From Acidimicrobiales bacterium (GTDB lineage: Bacteria; Actinomycetota; Acidimicrobiia; Acidimicrobiales; RAAP-2): 64,000 nt of DNA. The translations under genes were made by a program, and so were the position numbers. Each line of letters opens with the position of its first letter. Position 1 is the first letter of the stretch. The notes beneath the pieces are model-generated. The model was not told the DNA's origin. It was given only the letters and a program-made list of their open reading frames with translations, and did no database searches. The DNA is taken from positions 51,861-115,860 of the forward strand of contig JANYFR010000004.1 of the NCBI GenBank assembly GCA_025362585.1. The letters run 5' to 3'. Shown here piece by piece: positions 34,656-43,690 of the stretch.

Positions 34656-36626
34656 CTAGTCCTCGCTCGAGGGGTGCGACTCCATCAGGGCCGAGATCAT
34701 GTTGACGACGGTGGGATCGGTGAGCGTCGTCACGTCACCGAGTTGACGATTCTCGGCCACGTCGCGCAGCAGTCGACGCATAATCTTTCCCGATCGAGTC
34801 TTCGGCAGTTCGGGCGTCAAGATGATCTGACGAGGTCGCGCAATCGGACTGATCACGTTCGCGACGTGTTGACGGAGCTCTTCGATGATGAGCGCCGGGT
34901 CCATTTCCCCACCTTCGGCCGTACCGCGCAGCGTCACGAAGGCCACAATCGCCTGTCCGGTGATCTCGTCGTACGCACCGACGACCGCCGCTTCGGCGAC
35001 CGACGGGTGCCCGACGAGAGCGTGTTCGACTTCGGTCGTGGACAGTCGGTGCCCCGAGATGTTCATCACGTCGTCGATGCGACCGAGGAGCCACAGGTCG
35101 CCGTCCTCGTCGCGCTTCGCGCCGTCACCGGCAAAGTAGGAGCCAGGAAATCGCGACCAGTAGGTCTCCTTGAATCGCGCGGGGTCACCGTAGATGCCGC
35201 GGGTCATTCCCGGCCAGGGCGCCGTCAGCACGAGGTACCCCCCCTGGCCATTGCCGACCGATCGTCCGTCGTTGTCCACGACGTCCACGTTGATGCCGGG
35301 GAACGGCGTCATCGCGGCGCCCGGTTTCGTGGCCGTGATGCCGGGCAGTGGGCTAATCAGGATGCCGCCGGTTTCGGTCTGCCACCACGTGTCGACGATG
35401 GGGCATCGATTGCCCCCGACGTGTTCGCGATACCACATCCACGCCTCGGGATTGATTGGTTCACCCACCGTCCCGAGCAGTCGCAGACTCGAGAGGTCAG
35501 CGCTCGCGGGGTACTGCGTGCCCCACTTCATCAGGGTACGAATCGTGGTCGGCGCGGTGTAGAGGATCGAGACCTGGTGGTGCTCAATAATCCGCCACCA
35601 GCGGTCCTTACCGCCCGAGTCGGGCAGTCCCTCGTACAGCACCTGCGTGACACCGTTGAGGAGCGGGCCGTAGACGATGTAACTGTGACCAGTGATCCAA
35701 CCGATGTCGGCGGCGGTCCAGCAGACGTCGGTCTCGGGCTTTACGTCGAAAATGTAGTGGTACGTCGTCGCGACGTGGGTGAGGTAGCCACCCGTCGTGT
35801 GGAAGATGCCCTTAGGTTTGGCGGTGGTGCCCGACGTGTACATGATGAACATCGTCTGTTCGGCGGGGAATGACTCGTAGGTGTGTTGGTCGCTCTGGCG
35901 TTCGACGACCACGTGCCACCAATGGTCGCGCCCGTCGACCCAGCCGACCTCGCCGCCGGTGCGTCGAACTACCAGGACGGCCTTCACGTTCGGGCAGGTC
36001 TCGAGCGCCTCGTCGACCGCGGGCTTCAACGGGCTCGCGGTGCCGCGACGAAAGGCGCCGTCGGCAGTGACCACGAAACGGCAGTCCGAATCGAGGATGC
36101 GGCTCGAAAGGGCGTCGGCGGAGAAACCGGCGAAGACAACCGAGTGAATCGCACCGAGTCGAACAATCGCCAACATTGTGACGATCGCCTCAGGAATCAT
36201 TGGCAGATAGACGGCCACACGGTCGCCGGCCGTGACGCCCAGCTCCGTCAGCGCGTTCGCGCAGCGTGCGACCATTTTCTGGAGTTCCGCGTAAGTCGTA
36301 ATGCGCGATTCGCCTTCGGCGTCGCCCACCCAGTGGTACGCGACCTTGTCACCGCGGCCCGCCTCGACGTGACGGTCGACGCAGTTGTAGGACGCGTTCA
36401 GGGTCCCATCGCCAAACCAGGTCGCGAAGGGCGGATCCCACTCGAGGGTCGAGGAGGGTGCCGTCGTCCAGGTCAGCCGCTCGGCCTGCTCGCGCCACCA
36501 CGCCACCGGATCGGCACTGGCCTCGCCATAGAGCGACGGCTGGGCGTTTGCCTGCTGGGCGAACTCAGTACTGGGCGCGAAGCTCCGAGTCTCTTCGAGC
36601 CACGCTTCCAGTTTGGCCTCCGTCAT
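34656..36626 (-). CDS. acs: Acetyl-CoA synthetase
   Basis: AMP-forming enzyme converting acetate, ATP and CoA to acetyl-CoA. 656 residues from the ATG at 36626, after a GGGGAG ribosome-binding site. AYHWVGD and YTSGTTAKPKG (263-273) are ANL motifs. WWQTETGG is the acetate-type pocket, and PKTRSGKIMRR carries the C-terminal lysine that is acetylation-controlled in homologues. The long frame upstream of this start is unlike the family. The gene has a structured 5' region with two hairpins. Confidence 0.95.
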   Translation of the reverse strand: MTEAKLEAWLEETRSFAPSTEFAQQANAQPSLYGEASADPVAWWREQAERLTWTTAPSSTLEWDPPFATWFGDGTLNASYNCVDRHVEAGRGDKVAYHWVGDAEGESRITTYAELQKMVARCANALTELGVTAGDRVAVYLPMIPEAIVTMLAIVRLGAIHSVVFAGFSADALSSRILDSDCRFVVTADGAFRRGTASPLKPAVDEALETCPNVKAVLVVRRTGGEVGWVDGRDHWWHVVVERQSDQHTYESFPAEQTMFIMYTSGTTAKPKGIFHTTGGYLTHVATTYHYIFDVKPETDVCWTAADIGWITGHSYIVYGPLLNGVTQVLYEGLPDSGGKDRWWRIIEHHQVSILYTAPTTIRTLMKWGTQYPASADLSSLRLLGTVGEPINPEAWMWYREHVGGNRCPIVDTWWQTETGGILISPLPGITATKPGAAMTPFPGINVDVVDNDGRSVGNGQGGYLVLTAPWPGMTRGIYGDPARFKETYWSRFPGSYFAGDGAKRDEDGDLWLLGRIDDVMNISGHRLSTTEVEHALVGHPSVAEAAVVGAYDEITGQAIVAFVTLRGTAEGGEMDPALIIEELRQHVANVISPIARPRQIILTPELPKTRSGKIMRRLLRDVAENRQLGDVTTLTDPTVVNMISALMESHPSSED

Positions 36627-36719
36627 GGTCTCCCCGCTCTGTCTCCTGGTTGGCGCCGCCCCTACCGCTGACGTGCTCTCATTCTCTCCGCTGTCGCCCA
36701 CGACTTCGTCCCTATCAAG

Positions 36720-36757
36720 CCAACAGCGCCCGAGCCGTTGGGCTGGGGCGCTGTTGG
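36720..36757 (-). other. Strong hairpin upstream of acs
   Basis: CCAACAGCGCCC and GGGCGCTGTTGG form a perfect 12-bp stem; a further AGCC/GGCT stem in the loop makes it longer. It lies 94-131 bp before the acs start and could be part of the acs leader. On the minus strand a second, smaller hairpin (CTGGTGG-CTTG-CCACCGG, 36767-36784) precedes it. No T-tract follows, so it is not a simple terminator. No known riboswitch class is recognised. Confidence 0.5.
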
Positions 36758-36784
36758 CGGTTGGGTCCGGTGGCAAGCCACCAG

Positions 36785-37191
36785 TGATGCTTAGGATAGC
36801 CTCTCGAACCGGCCAGGCGGGCCCTTTTTTAATTACTGTCGTGGCGAAGCCCGACGGCGGCCACGTTGCTGAGCGCGAGGAGGCGTGGCGCTGCCCCGCT
36901 CGCGTGATGACCAATCGGCCAGACCGGTCGGTAGGCCGCTCGATCACCGGTCGAGCCCACAGCCGTCCTCGCCACGATACTGACCTCAGGACGCTCTGAC
37001 CAGGGATTGTGACCCGCTCATCGAATTCTCGCCCCAACGGCGCAGGGACACGAACGTACCATCGAATCAAGGCTCGACGTTCTCACCCAATCGCACCTCT
37101 CAGCTCGTGAATGGTCTCACGACAGACGCAATTTGTTCACTGATGCAGTTCGACGACCCGCAACGACGTTCAACTCCTACTTCACTCGCCG
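36785..37191. other. Intergenic region, no gene seen
   Basis: About 400 bp between the acs leader hairpins and the end of trpA. It includes GGCC-AGGCG-GGCC followed by T6 near 36811-36830, a weak possible terminator on the plus strand. No convincing reading frame. The acs promoter is probably here but I cannot place it. Confidence 0.4.
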
Positions 37192-37980
37192 TCAAGCAAC
37201 GGACTCAGTTCCACGGTCGATTGCCGTCCGGAACGTCCGCACGAGATCCTCGATTCCTCGAGGACCACCTCCGTCGAGGATGACCTGGACGAGCGCCGAG
37301 CCAACAATGACGCCGTCGCTCACCGTCGCCGCGGCCTGCGCCTGTTCGCCCGTCGTGATGCCGATGCCAATGTAAGTGGGTACCGAGCTGACGAGACGAA
37401 TCGACGCGACCACCCGCTCACCGTCACCGGTACCGCTCGATCGCCCGGTCACCGCCATGCGCGCCGTCGCGTAGGCGAATCCTTCAGTCGCTTCAGCGAG
37501 GCGCCGGACGCGCTCGGGGGTCGTGGAGGGTGCGACGAGGAAGACCGTGGCGAGGCCGTGCTCATCACAGGCGGTCCTCCAGGGCGTCGCCTCCTCCAGA
37601 GGCAGGTCGGGCACAATGGTCCCCGAGAGTCCGCTCGTCGCGAGCAGTCCGGCCGAACGTTCGAGCCCGTAGTGGTGAAAGACGTTGTAGTACGTCATGG
37701 CCAGCAGCGGGACCGTATGGCGCAGGCGTTCGAGGTCGGCGCAGACTGAGTCGACGGTGGTGCCGCGATCAAGAGCTCGCAGCGCCGCCTGTTGGATGAC
37801 AATCCCGTCCATCATCGGATCGGAAAAGGGAATGCCAATCTCCACGGCGTCGACGCCGGCGAGAATCGCGGCCTCGACGTGGTCCGTCCAGTCCGGGGTG
37901 ACCCCGCCCATGAAGTAGCCGACGAGGACCTTGCGACCGGCATCGCGGATCGCTCGAAGGTCGCGCTCGACGACCTTCAC
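37192..37980 (-). CDS. trpA: Tryptophan synthase alpha chain
   Basis: Cleaves indole-3-glycerol phosphate to indole, which is channelled to TrpB. 262 residues, TIM barrel with catalytic Glu47 ([10 protein letters not shown]) and Asp58 (DPMMDG); [10 protein letters not shown] and [10 protein letters not shown] form the phosphate site. GTG start overlapping the trpB stop as GTGA. Last gene of the minus-strand trpCFBA operon. Confidence 0.95.
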   Translation of the reverse strand: MKVVERDLRAIRDAGRKVLVGYFMGGVTPDWTDHVEAAILAGVDAVEIGIPFSDPMMDGIVIQQAALRALDRGTTVDSVCADLERLRHTVPLLAMTYYNVFHHYGLERSAGLLATSGLSGTIVPDLPLEEATPWRTACDEHGLATVFLVAPSTTPERVRRLAEATEGFAYATARMAVTGRSSGTGDGERVVASIRLVSSVPTYIGIGITTGEQAQAAATVSDGVIVGSALVQVILDGGGPRGIEDLVRTFRTAIDRGTESVA

Positions 37981-39161
37981 GACTGTTCGGTCATCATCGC
38001 GCGCACTTGGGCGACGTCCTTGTCGCCGCGACCGGAGAGATTGAGCAGCACCGTCGAACCGGTTGGCAGGAGGTGACCCGCTTCACGAGCAATCCAGGCC
38101 ACGGCGTGAGCGGACTCGAGGGCGGGGATGATGCCCTCGGTCTCACTGAGCAGGGCGAGCGCGTCCAGGACGTCCTCGTCCCCGATGGGAAAGTACTCGG
38201 CGCGACCGATCTCGGCGAGGTGGGCGTGTTCGGGACCGATCCCCGGGTAGTCGAGGCCGGCGGATATCGAGTGCGCCTCTTTAATCTGGCCGAACTCGTC
38301 CTGGATGAGGAGCGAACGCATCCCGTGGAGCACACCGGGCGAACCTCCGACGACCGCCGCCCCGCCCGCCGCTTCGACTCCAATCAGGCGCGCGCGGGTG
38401 TTGGCGAAGCCCGCGAAGATGCCGGCGGCGTTCGAGCCGCCGCCGACGCAGGCGACGACCGCCGCGGGCGTGCCCACGCCGAGTTCGTCCATCTGGTGCG
38501 CGGCCTCGTGTCCAATGATGCTCTGGAACTCTCGCACCATCCAGGGGAAGGGGTGAGGTCCCATCACTGATCCAATGCAGTAGTGCGTGTCGTCGACACA
38601 CGTGACCCATTCGCGCATGGCCTCGTTCACCGCATCCTTCAACGTCTTGCTGCCCGACGTCACGGGCACGACGGTCGCCCCCAACAGCTCCATGCGAAAG
38701 ACGTTGAGCGCTTGGCGCACAGTGTCCACCTCGCCCATGTACACCGTGCAGGTGAGACCGAGTCGAGCCGCCGCCGTGGCAGTCGCCACACCGTGTTGGC
38801 CCGCCCCGGTTTCGGCGATCACGCGATGTTTGCCCATTCGTCGGGTGAGCAGCGTCTGGCCGATGACGTTATTGATTTTATGCGAGCCGGTGTGGGCGAG
38901 GTCCTCGCGCTTCGCGAAAAGTTGCACGCCGAGTTTGTCCGACAGGCGCTCGAGCGGGGTAATCGGGGTCGGTCGCCCAGCGAATTCGCGCAGCACCCGG
39001 TGGTACTCGTCGACGAAGGTGGGATCGCTCCAGGCGCTGCGAAAGGCCTCCTCCAATTCGACACACGCCGGCATCAGCGCCTCGGGCACGAACCGTCCAC
39101 CGAAGTTGCCAAAGCGCCCCTCTCCGTCGGGGGCCGTCATAAATGTGGCCGGGTCCGTCAC
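37977..39161 (-). CDS. trpB: Tryptophan synthase beta chain
   Basis: PLP enzyme joining indole and serine to make tryptophan. 394 residues from the GTG at 39161, which has GAGAGGAG upstream and overlaps the trpF stop as [14 protein letters not shown] is the usual N-terminus. The PLP lysine is Lys95 in HTGSHKINN, and the phosphate loop is GGGSNAAG. An internal ATG at 39140 is a less likely start. Confidence 0.95.
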   Translation of the reverse strand: MTDPATFMTAPDGEGRFGNFGGRFVPEALMPACVELEEAFRSAWSDPTFVDEYHRVLREFAGRPTPITPLERLSDKLGVQLFAKREDLAHTGSHKINNVIGQTLLTRRMGKHRVIAETGAGQHGVATATAAARLGLTCTVYMGEVDTVRQALNVFRMELLGATVVPVTSGSKTLKDAVNEAMREWVTCVDDTHYCIGSVMGPHPFPWMVREFQSIIGHEAAHQMDELGVGTPAAVVACVGGGSNAAGIFAGFANTRARLIGVEAAGGAAVVGGSPGVLHGMRSLLIQDEFGQIKEAHSISAGLDYPGIGPEHAHLAEIGRAEYFPIGDEDVLDALALLSETEGIIPALESAHAVAWIAREAGHLLPTGSTVLLNLSGRGDKDVAQVRAMMTEQS

Positions 39162-39799
39162 CGCACTCCTCTCGCTTCCATTGCTCGTCGTGCGTTGTCC
39201 ACGAACTGCTGCACCAGCGTATGGTCCTTCCGACCGGGCGCCGATTCGACCCCGCTCGCACTGTCGACGCCCCAGGCGCCGGTCGCGACGACCGTTGACG
39301 CAACGTTCTTCGCGTTGAGTCCACCGGCGGCGATGACCGGGACCGCGAAAGAGCGTCGCGCGAGGGCCTCCCACGCGTGGACGGCGCCGCTACCCGGAAG
39401 GGGGCCGTCGACTAGCACCGCGTCGACCAACGATTCGTCGAAGTGCATGAAGTCATCACTGTCAATGGCGAGGGCCTTGACGATGAGGACCTCACGACGG
39501 CGCAGACCCTCGACGAGCTCGGGACCAACGCGGTCGTGCAGCTGCACCACGTCGACGTCGAGGCCATCGAGGTTGGCCAGAATTGACGAGTCGGGTGTGT
39601 CGCGAAAGACCGCCGTGACCAAGATTCGTCCGCTCGCCAGCCGGGCCAGCTCGCCTGCCCGCTCGAGCGAGAGTTGCCGGGGCGAGGGCGCAAGGATCAA
39701 TCCGAGGGCGTCGGCCCCGGCCTCGATCACCACCTCGAGATCCGCCTCATTGGTGACGCCGCAGATCTTGATGAACGAATGGGGTTGGAGTTCAGCCAC
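39158..39799 (-). CDS. trpF: Phosphoribosylanthranilate isomerase
   Basis: Third step of tryptophan synthesis from anthranilate, an Amadori rearrangement. 213 residues from the GTG at 39799, inside the last 8 bp of trp[13 protein letters not shown] carries the catalytic cysteine, [12 protein letters not shown] follows, and the second catalytic Asp is in [19 protein letters not shown] is the phosphate-binding turn. Confidence 0.93.
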   Translation of the reverse strand: MAELQPHSFIKICGVTNEADLEVVIEAGADALGLILAPSPRQLSLERAGELARLASGRILVTAVFRDTPDSSILANLDGLDVDVVQLHDRVGPELVEGLRRREVLIVKALAIDSDDFMHFDESLVDAVLVDGPLPGSGAVHAWEALARRSFAVPVIAAGGLNAKNVASTVVATGAWGVDSASGVESAPGRKDHTLVQQFVDNARRAMEARGVR

Positions 39800-40589
39800 G
39801 ACCGACCCAGGGCACCGAGGCGAAACTATGGACCACCTCACGCACCGCGCTCGACGTGACGAAAACTTCGCCCACGAGCACGGCGTCGAAGCCCGCGTCG
39901 GCGGCCCGTCGAACGTCGCTCACCGCAGCGAGTCCCGATTCACAGACCGTGACGAGAGAGGACGGCAGTACCCCGACTACCGATGCCGCACGGGCGGGGT
40001 CGACGTCGAACGTGTGGAGGTTCCGCTGGTTGACCCCCACGATGCGCGCGCCGGCGTCGACGGCGCGACGCGCCTCCTCGGCGTCGTGGACCTCGACCAG
40101 CGCCTCGACGCCGCAGGCTTCGGCGACCACGAGGAACTCTTGGAGTTCCTCATTACTCAAAGCTGCGACGATCAGTAGGACCGCTCCGGCCCCGAGCGAC
40201 GCGCCGTCGAGCACGTCGTTGGCCGACACCGTGAAGTCCTTGCGCAGGATTGGCACGTCGACGACGGCCGCCACGTCCACGAGGTCGTGGACCGATCCCG
40301 CGAAACTCTCAACGTCGGTGAGCACAGAGATGGCGCTCGCGCCACCTTCGACGTAAGAGTGGGCCAGGTCGGCAGCGCGGAGGAATTCGTTGAGCCAGCC
40401 CTTGCTCGGCGAGCGTCGTTTGACTTCCGCGATGACTGTGACGTGACCATCGCGATGCGCCGAGAGCGCGTCGATCATCGAAGGACCGTCGTAGTGCACG
40501 TCGGCCAGTCGCTGGCGCCAGTCGCGCACGTCGGCGTTGGCCCGCTCGCGATGTCGCACCAGGATTTCGTCAAGGTACGTCGCCGCCAT
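39792..40589 (-). CDS. trpC: Indole-3-glycerol phosphate synthase
   Basis: Closes the indole ring in tryptophan synthesis. 265-residue TIM barrel with VIAEVKRRSPSKG, VLTDVESFAGS, PILRKDF, VGVNQRNL and VCESGL, all standard motifs. First gene of trpCFBA. TACGAT lies 6 nt before the ATG, pointing to a leaderless mRNA. It diverges from trpD with only 53 bp between the two transcript starts. Confidence 0.95.
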   Translation of the reverse strand: MAATYLDEILVRHRERANADVRDWRQRLADVHYDGPSMIDALSAHRDGHVTVIAEVKRRSPSKGWLNEFLRAADLAHSYVEGGASAISVLTDVESFAGSVHDLVDVAAVVDVPILRKDFTVSANDVLDGASLGAGAVLLIVAALSNEELQEFLVVAEACGVEALVEVHDAEEARRAVDAGARIVGVNQRNLHTFDVDPARAASVVGVLPSSLVTVCESGLAAVSDVRRAADAGFDAVLVGEVFVTSSAVREVVHSFASVPWVGRG

Positions 40590-40595
40590 TACTAA

Positions 40596-40636
40596 ATCGT
40601 AGTGGTGACGAGAACGACGGGGTTCGCGAGTAACTT
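40596..40636. promoter_or_regulatory. Divergent leaderless promoters for trpCFBA (-) and trpD (+)
   Basis: Minus-strand TACGAT (40596-40601) is 6 nt from the trpC ATG. Plus-strand TAACTT (40631-40636) is 6 nt from the ATG of a ten-codon leader ORF. The boxes are 29 bp apart, so the -35 regions overlap and both arms could be controlled from one site. No recognisable TRAP or TrpR operator is seen. Confidence 0.45.
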
Positions 40637-40642
40637 GTCCCT

Positions 40643-40675
40643 ATGCCACGTCCGACCGCGCGACGTCAACCATGA
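40643..40675 (+). CDS. Putative trpD leader peptide (10 aa)
   Basis: ATG 40643 begins MPRPTARRQP and stops at a TGA that overlaps the trpD ATG (ATGA). The ATG sits 6 nt below TAACTT, so it would be the very 5' end of the mRNA. trpD itself has no good ribosome-binding site, so its translation could depend on ribosomes ending this ORF. It has no Trp codons, which argues against classical attenuation. Confidence 0.4.
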   Translation: MPRPTARRQP

Positions 40676-41691
40676 CATCGTCATTCTCCCTCGACGTCCT
40701 CCAACCGCTCGTCCACGGCATCAATCTCGAACGTGGTGAAGCCCGCAGCGCCCTCGAGTCGATCCTCGAAGGCAAGGTCGAGGGCGTCCTGATCGCGAGC
40801 TTTCTGACGGCGCTGACCGCCAAGGGCGAGACGGCCGATGAGATGACTGGCTTCATCGACGCAATGATGTCGACCGCGACGACCTTTACGCTCGGTCCCG
40901 ACGCCGTGGACATCGTCGGCACCGGCGGTGACCAGTTGCACACCGTCAACGTCTCGACGATGGCGGCGTTGGTGGTCGCTGGCTGTCGCGTGCCGGTCGC
41001 CAAGCACGGCAATCGGGCGGCGTCGTCATCGGTGGGATCGGCCGACGTGCTCGAGGCGCTCGGCGTGCGTCTCGACGTCCCCGAATCGGTGGTGCGGTCC
41101 TGCGTCGAAGGGGCCGGCATTGGCTTCATGTTTGCCCCGACCTTCCATCACGGACTCGGCTACCTGACCCCCATCAGGCGGGCGTTGGGCTTTCGTACCA
41201 TCTTCAACGTGCTCGGTCCCCTCGCCAATCCTGCCCAGGTGCGACGGGCGTTAATCGGGGTCGCCCAGGCGCCCCTGCTCGACCACATGGCCTGGGTGCT
41301 GCTGGCGCGAGGTATTGACTACGCGATCCTGGTGCACGCCGACGACGGACTGGACGAGCTGTCACTCGGCGCGGCCTCGACACTCCACGTCATTTCACCC
41401 CTCGGCGCCGAGGTGCGACGAATCGACGCCTCGGCCGAGTTGGGCCTGCGACACTCGGTCGACAGTATCCGCGGCGGCGACACCGACCACAACGTCGCCG
41501 TCGTGCGTTCGTTTCTCGAGGGTGGTCGGGGCCCGATCTTCGACGTCGTATGCGCGAACGCGGCACTGGCGCTGATGGTCGCGGGACGGGCCGACACCCT
41601 CGCCCAGGGATTCGCCCTGGCCGCTGGGAGCGTCCTCGAGGGCCACGCCGCCACCGCCCTCGAGCAACTCGTGGCGATCTCCAACGCCTAG
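40672..41691 (+). CDS. trpD: Anthranilate phosphoribosyltransferase
   Basis: Joins anthranilate to PRPP, the second step of tryptophan synthesis. The 339-residue protein has the PRPP-binding DIVGTGGDQLHTVNVST, the KHGNRAASSSVGSADVLEALG block and FNVLGPLANPA, all typical. It is divergent from trpCFBA; trpE and trpG are not in this window. The stop codon overlaps the stop of the convergent gene as CTAG. Confidence 0.95.
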   Translation: MTSSFSLDVLQPLVHGINLERGEARSALESILEGKVEGVLIASFLTALTAKGETADEMTGFIDAMMSTATTFTLGPDAVDIVGTGGDQLHTVNVSTMAALVVAGCRVPVAKHGNRAASSSVGSADVLEALGVRLDVPESVVRSCVEGAGIGFMFAPTFHHGLGYLTPIRRALGFRTIFNVLGPLANPAQVRRALIGVAQAPLLDHMAWVLLARGIDYAILVHADDGLDELSLGAASTLHVISPLGAEVRRIDASAELGLRHSVDSIRGGDTDHNVAVVRSFLEGGRGPIFDVVCANAALALMVAGRADTLAQGFALAAGSVLEGHAATALEQLVAISNA

Positions 41692-42203
41692 AGACGACGA
41701 AGGTCGCGTCGGTAGCGCTGACCGTTTTCGACGTAGAGCGCGGCACCGAGCGCAATCGCCTCGCGGTCACTGGCCCCGGGCTTGATCGTCGCCGGCACAC
41801 CAACGGCGAGTGCCCCCTCGGGCACCTCCGTGCGATTGCGCACGACCGCTCCCGCCGCCACGGTGGCACCGCTGCCGACGGTGGACCGGTGCAGCACCAC
41901 CGCACCACTGCCCACAAGGGCTCGGTCGTGAATGACGCATCCCTCCAGGTGGGCGAGGTGGCCAATGACGCAGTCACTTCCCACGACGGTCGGGAACTCG
42001 GCGACCGCGTGCACGACCGCTCCGTCCTGGATCGAAGTCCGCTCGCCCACCATGATCGTGCCGTAGTCACCGCGCAACACCGCCCCGGGCCAAATGGATG
42101 ATCCGGCGCCAATGCGCACGTCACCAATCACCACGGCCTCGGGATGCACGAAGGCGTCGGGGTCAATGGAGGGGGTCCGGTCACCGAGCGCGTAGATGGG
42201 CAT
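41688..42203 (-). CDS. Gamma-carbonic-anhydrase-like hexapeptide-repeat protein
   Basis: 171-residue left-handed beta-helix of the gamma-CA/YrdA/PaaY type, a trimer that normally binds zinc through three histidines between subunits. His65 and His82 match two ligands. At the third position (usual LHGC) this protein has LEGC, so Glu87 replaces His; His85 nearby could substitute. Carbonic anhydrase activity is therefore uncertain. A strong AGGAGG ribosome-binding site overlaps the upstream stop. Last gene of the DUF512-der operon. Confidence 0.85.
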   Translation of the reverse strand: MPIYALGDRTPSIDPDAFVHPEAVVIGDVRIGAGSSIWPGAVLRGDYGTIMVGERTSIQDGAVVHAVAEFPTVVGSDCVIGHLAHLEGCVIHDRALVGSGAVVLHRSTVGSGATVAAGAVVRNRTEVPEGALAVGVPATIKPGASDREAIALGAALYVENGQRYRRDLRRL

Positions 42204-42212
42204 ACGAACCTC

Positions 42213-42395
42213 CTAGTGGCTCAGCCACGAAACTAACTGATAGATCCGCCAGATCAGGTAGACAATCGTCGAGACGATGAAGAATCGCCAGCGCCACGGT
42301 ATTGGCTCCTTCGTCGCCGCAGTGACCGCGGCGCCGCAGACTTCACAGTTTTCACCCGCGACCGGTCGGTCACAGTTTTCGCACCACTGGGCCAC
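42213..42395 (-). CDS. Small zinc-ribbon membrane protein
   Basis: 60-residue protein with two Cys-x2-Cys knuckles (Cys5/Cys8 and Cys17/Cys20) forming a zinc ribbon, then one membrane segment (about 37-56). The GTG start shares one base with the der stop (TAGTG), suggesting re-initiation. Function unknown; the coupling to der suggests a membrane or ribosome-related role, but this is only context. Confidence 0.75.
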   Translation of the reverse strand: MAQWCENCDRPVAGENCEVCGAAVTAATKEPIPWRWRFFIVSTIVYLIWRIYQLVSWLSH

Positions 42396-43690
42396 TATTC
42401 GACTCGGACGCGCACGCGCAGTGGCGACGAGCCGAGTTCGAACCTCTCGCGCAAGGAACGTTCCACGTAGCGTAGGTACGTCGTGGGGAGGCGCCCCGCC
42501 ACGAAGAGGGTGAAGGTCGGTGGCTCGGTCGCACCCTGCACCGCGTAACGAATTTTGCCCGTCGGGGCCGGCTGCTTGATTTGCAGGTCGCGGATCGCGC
42601 GATTGAGTGCGCCCGTGGGCACCCGTTTGCCGTAGTCGGCGGCCGCGATGGCGAGGGCCGGCAATACCCGGTGCACTCCCCTACCCGAGGTCGCCGTCGT
42701 CTTCATCACGGGCGCGTCACCGAGGAAGGCCAACTTGTCGCCAACCGTGGCGAGCACGGCGTCGCGCTCGTCAACCGCCACGAGCTCCCACTTATTGAGC
42801 ACCACCAGTGATGGACAGCCGGCGGCGGAGATGCGCTCGGCCAGTCGTTGGTCCTGGCCCGTTGCCCCGACGGTGGCGTCGATGACGAGTATCGCGATGT
42901 CGGATCGGTCGAGAGCGTCGAGGCTGCGTAGTACGGCGTAGGTTTCGAGGCCGGCTTCGGTCTTAGCGCGCCGGCGCATACCCGCGGTGTCGATGAACCG
43001 GATGAGGCCAACGTCGGTCTGGACGAGGGTGTCGATCGCGTCACGAGTGGTCCCGGGCAGGTCGTGTACGACCGAGCGCTCCTCACCGATCAGCTGGTTG
43101 AAGAGCGTGGACTTACCGACGTTGGGCCTCCCTACGATCGCCACGCGCAGGGCACCGTCGTCGTCAGCCTCGGCGAGCGCCTCCACCTCGAGGACCTCGC
43201 CCAGCTGGTCGACGATGAAGTCCAGGAGATCTCCCGATCCCCGGCCGTGTTGGGCACTGACGGTGTGCGGGTCGCCCGCGCCGAGGCCGAGGAACTCCCA
43301 ACTGCTGGCTTCGTGCTGGGCGTCGTCGACCTTGTTCACCACCAGCGCCACCGGTCGGCCGCTGCGAAGCGCCCAGCGGGCGGCGTGGGTGTCTTCGTCG
43401 ACCATTCCGGTCGTCACGTCGACCACCAGCAACACCAGGTCGGCGGAGGCGAGCGCCGCCTCGGCCTGCTTGGAGACCTTGGCTTCGAGGGTGTCGCCCG
43501 CTTCGAGCCAGCCCCCGGTGTCGACGACGTCAAAGGTGACCCCGCGCCACTCGACCTCCACGGATTTGCGATCACGGGTCACGCCCCGGTGCTCTTCGAC
43601 AACGGTGACCCGCTTGCCGGCGAGACGATTGACCAGCGAACTCTTGCCCACGTTGGGCCGTCCCACGATGACGACCTGGGGCCGCGTCAC
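42395..43690 (-). CDS. der: Ribosome-assembly GTPase Der (EngA)
   Basis: Double GTPase needed for 50S ribosomal subunit assembly. The 431-residue protein has two G domains, with GRPNVGKSS at residues 8-16 and GRPNVGKST at about 187-195, and DTGGW and DTAGM as switch motifs. NKVD and NKWE confer guanine specificity. A C-terminal KH-like domain follows. GTG start overlapping the DUF512 gene stop as GTGA. Confidence 0.96.
   Translation of the reverse strand: MTRPQVVIVGRPNVGKSSLVNRLAGKRVTVVEEHRGVTRDRKSVEVEWRGVTFDVVDTGGWLEAGDTLEAKVSKQAEAALASADLVLLVVDVTTGMVDEDTHAARWALRSGRPVALVVNKVDDAQHEASSWEFLGLGAGDPHTVSAQHGRGSGDLLDFIVDQLGEVLEVEALAEADDDGALRVAIVGRPNVGKSTLFNQLIGEERSVVHDLPGTTRDAIDTLVQTDVGLIRFIDTAGMRRRAKTEAGLETYAVLRSLDALDRSDIAILVIDATVGATGQDQRLAERISAAGCPSLVVLNKWELVAVDERDAVLATVGDKLAFLGDAPVMKTTATSGRGVHRVLPALAIAAADYGKRVPTGALNRAIRDLQIKQPAPTGKIRYAVQGATEPPTFTLFVAGRLPTTYLRYVERSLRERFELGSSPLRVRVRVE

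Noticed and set aside
36811..36830. Rho-independent terminator on the plus strand (short GC hairpin followed by T6)
   Set aside because: The stem is only 4 bp and no plus-strand gene lies upstream to be terminated.
40596..40675. Classical tryptophan attenuator or T-box before trpD or trpS
   Set aside because: The trpD leader peptide has no Trp codons and there is no terminator hairpin; the trpS gap of 55 bp is too short for a T-box.
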